The position numbers and the translations under genes are program-made. Source: Salinarimonas sp. (GTDB taxonomy: Bacteria > Pseudomonadota > Alphaproteobacteria > Rhizobiales > Beijerinckiaceae). From it: a DNA stretch of 64,000 nucleotides. The first letter of the stretch is position 1. Every line of letters begins with the position of its first letter. Of this stretch, positions 63,184-64,000 are shown piece by piece. Location: assembly GCF_040111675.1 (NCBI RefSeq), contig NZ_CP157794.1, forward strand, positions 2,501,501-2,565,500, written 5' to 3'. Below the pieces are notes generated by a model. It was not told the origin of the DNA. It ran no database searches and was given only the letters and a program-made list of their open reading frames with translations.

Positions 63184-64000
63184 TGGGCGACCTCGTCGCC
63201 GGCGCGCAGGCCGGACACGATCTCGACGGCGCCGTCGGGAAGGCGCTCGCCGATGAGGACGACGATCTCGCGCGGCCCGTCCGGACCGACGAGCGTGACG
63301 AAATCGACGCCGCCGCGGGTGTCGACGGCGTCGGCCGGGACGGCGAGCGTCTCGCGAGTGGCGACGGGGACCTCGACCAGCGTGCGCGCGCCGACGAAGA
63401 AGCCGCCGATGTCGGCGACCTCGACATCGGCCTGGACCCGACCGTTCTCGATCTGCGGGTAGACCTTGGCGATGACGCCCTCGCGCACGCTGTCCTCCGC
63501 CGCGATGCTGACGGAGGCGCCCTCCTCGAGCAGGTCGGCGTGGCGCTCGGGCAGCGACAGGCGCAGGAAGAGCCCGCCTCCCGCGATGGTGACGACCGTC
63601 TCGCCGGGCATCACCACGGCGCCCGGCGTCGCGGGCGCGGCGACCACGCGGCCGGCGATGGGGGCGACGACCGCGCCCTCCGCGGTCTGCTGGTCGAGGA
63701 CGGCGCGCTCCGCCTCGGCCGCCGCGATCTGGTTCTCGACGACCTGCACCTGCGTGCCGAGCTGGTCGACCCGCTGCTGGGTGGCGATGCCGCGGGAGAC
63801 CAGCTCCTCGGCGCGGCCGAGCTCGGTGCGAGCGTTGTCGAGCTCCGCCTGGAGGGCGCGCAGCCGCGCCTGCAGCGCGTCGCGCTGGAGGGCGAGCTTC
63901 TCGTCGACGACGCGGCCGATCGTCTGGCCCGCCTCGACGAGATCGCCCTCGGACACCGCACGCTCGACCAGCGTGCCGCCGATGCGGGCGCGGGCCGGCG
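63180..64000 (-). CDS. RND efflux membrane fusion protein (5' end outside window)
   Basis: The C-terminal 273 residues of a periplasmic adaptor (HlyD/AcrA family). The frame stays open to the window edge, reading RIGGTLVERAV before SEGDLVEAGQ, so the N-terminus is missing. A coiled-coil hairpin (about 40 heptad-like residues each way), a lipoyl half (APIAGRVVAAPATPGAVV) and a beta-barrel follow. It is the first known gene of this operon and pairs with the RND permease. Confidence 0.9.
   Translation of the reverse strand, partial: PARARIGGTLVERAVSEGDLVEAGQTIGRVVDEKLALQRDALQARLRALQAELDNARTELGRAEELVSRGIATQQRVDQLGTQVQVVENQIAAAEAERAVLDQQTAEGAVVAPIAGRVVAAPATPGAVVMPGETVVTIAGGGLFLRLSLPERHADLLEEGASVSIAAEDSVREGVIAKVYPQIENGRVQADVEVADIGGFFVGARTLVEVPVATRETLAVPADAVDTRGGVDFVTLVGPDGPREIVVLIGERLPDGAVEIVSGLRAGDEVAQ

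Overview
The window reads as the chromosome of a very GC-rich alphaproteobacterium, probably of the order Hyphomicrobiales. It carries bacteriochlorophyll genes (bchI, bchD, bchO) and carotenoid genes (crtI, crtB), so the organism is a likely purple or aerobic anoxygenic phototroph. A Salinarimonas-like genus would fit, but this is an inference from gene content and not a database match. Coding density is high, operons are tight (many 4-base ATGA/GTGA overlaps), and GTG or TTG starts are common.

Layout. 1-1.1 kb: the end of gyrA with a strong terminator. 1.1-6.3 kb: a CHASE-PAS-GGDEF-EAL signalling protein, a CPBP membrane protease gene next to a secreted beta-lactamase-like hydrolase, and tRNA-Ser(UGA). 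6.7-14.0 kb: a housekeeping run rlpA, D-Ala-D-Ala carboxypeptidase, tmk, holB, metG, tatD and a PhnP-like metallo-hydrolase. 14.0-19.7 kb: accessory genes, namely a LysE exporter, a vapB antitoxin with a decayed vapC, a GluR0-like K+-filter glutamate-receptor homologue, an UlaG-like hydrolase, mazG and a Nudix protein. 19.7-28.8 kb: part of a photosynthesis gene cluster. An alpha/beta-hydrolase-crtI-crtB operon runs on the minus strand and bchI-bchD-bchO on the plus strand, separated by a DUF1127/LysR divergent pair and a DUF3008 gene.

28.8-35.1 kb: a 567-bp tandem repeat follows bchO directly. Next come a cyclase / FAD-oxidoreductase / MarR operon and a divergent second FAD-oxidoreductase paralogue, closed by a 200-bp MITE-like element with 25-bp inverted ends. 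35.3-42.8 kb: a single-chain MmeI-like restriction-methylation enzyme, mfd and sdhE. 43.2-44.3 kb: three tandem 193-bp palindromic units, a stand-alone AsnC effector domain, and another palindromic element. 44.3-47.5 kb: a MarR-patatin operon with a probably leaderless promoter, and an ABC-2 exporter pair.

47.9-52.5 kb: a tripartite tricarboxylate transporter (tctC-tctB-tctA) translationally coupled to a cytoplasmic gamma-glutamyltransferase. 52.6-59.8 kb: ferredoxin-NADP reductase and the full phosphate regulon operon pstS-pstC-pstA-pstB-phoU-phoB, headed by a textbook Pho box; phoR is not in the window. 59.9-64 kb: an RND efflux permease with its membrane fusion protein, the latter cut by the window end.

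The most unusual items are the GluR0-like receptor channel, the TctCBA-GGT operon, the paired FAD oxidoreductases around a shared control region, the MmeI-like enzyme with a glycine/lysine-rich insertion, and the several families of palindromic repeats. No CRISPR array, prophage, insertion-sequence transposase or replication origin was recognised.
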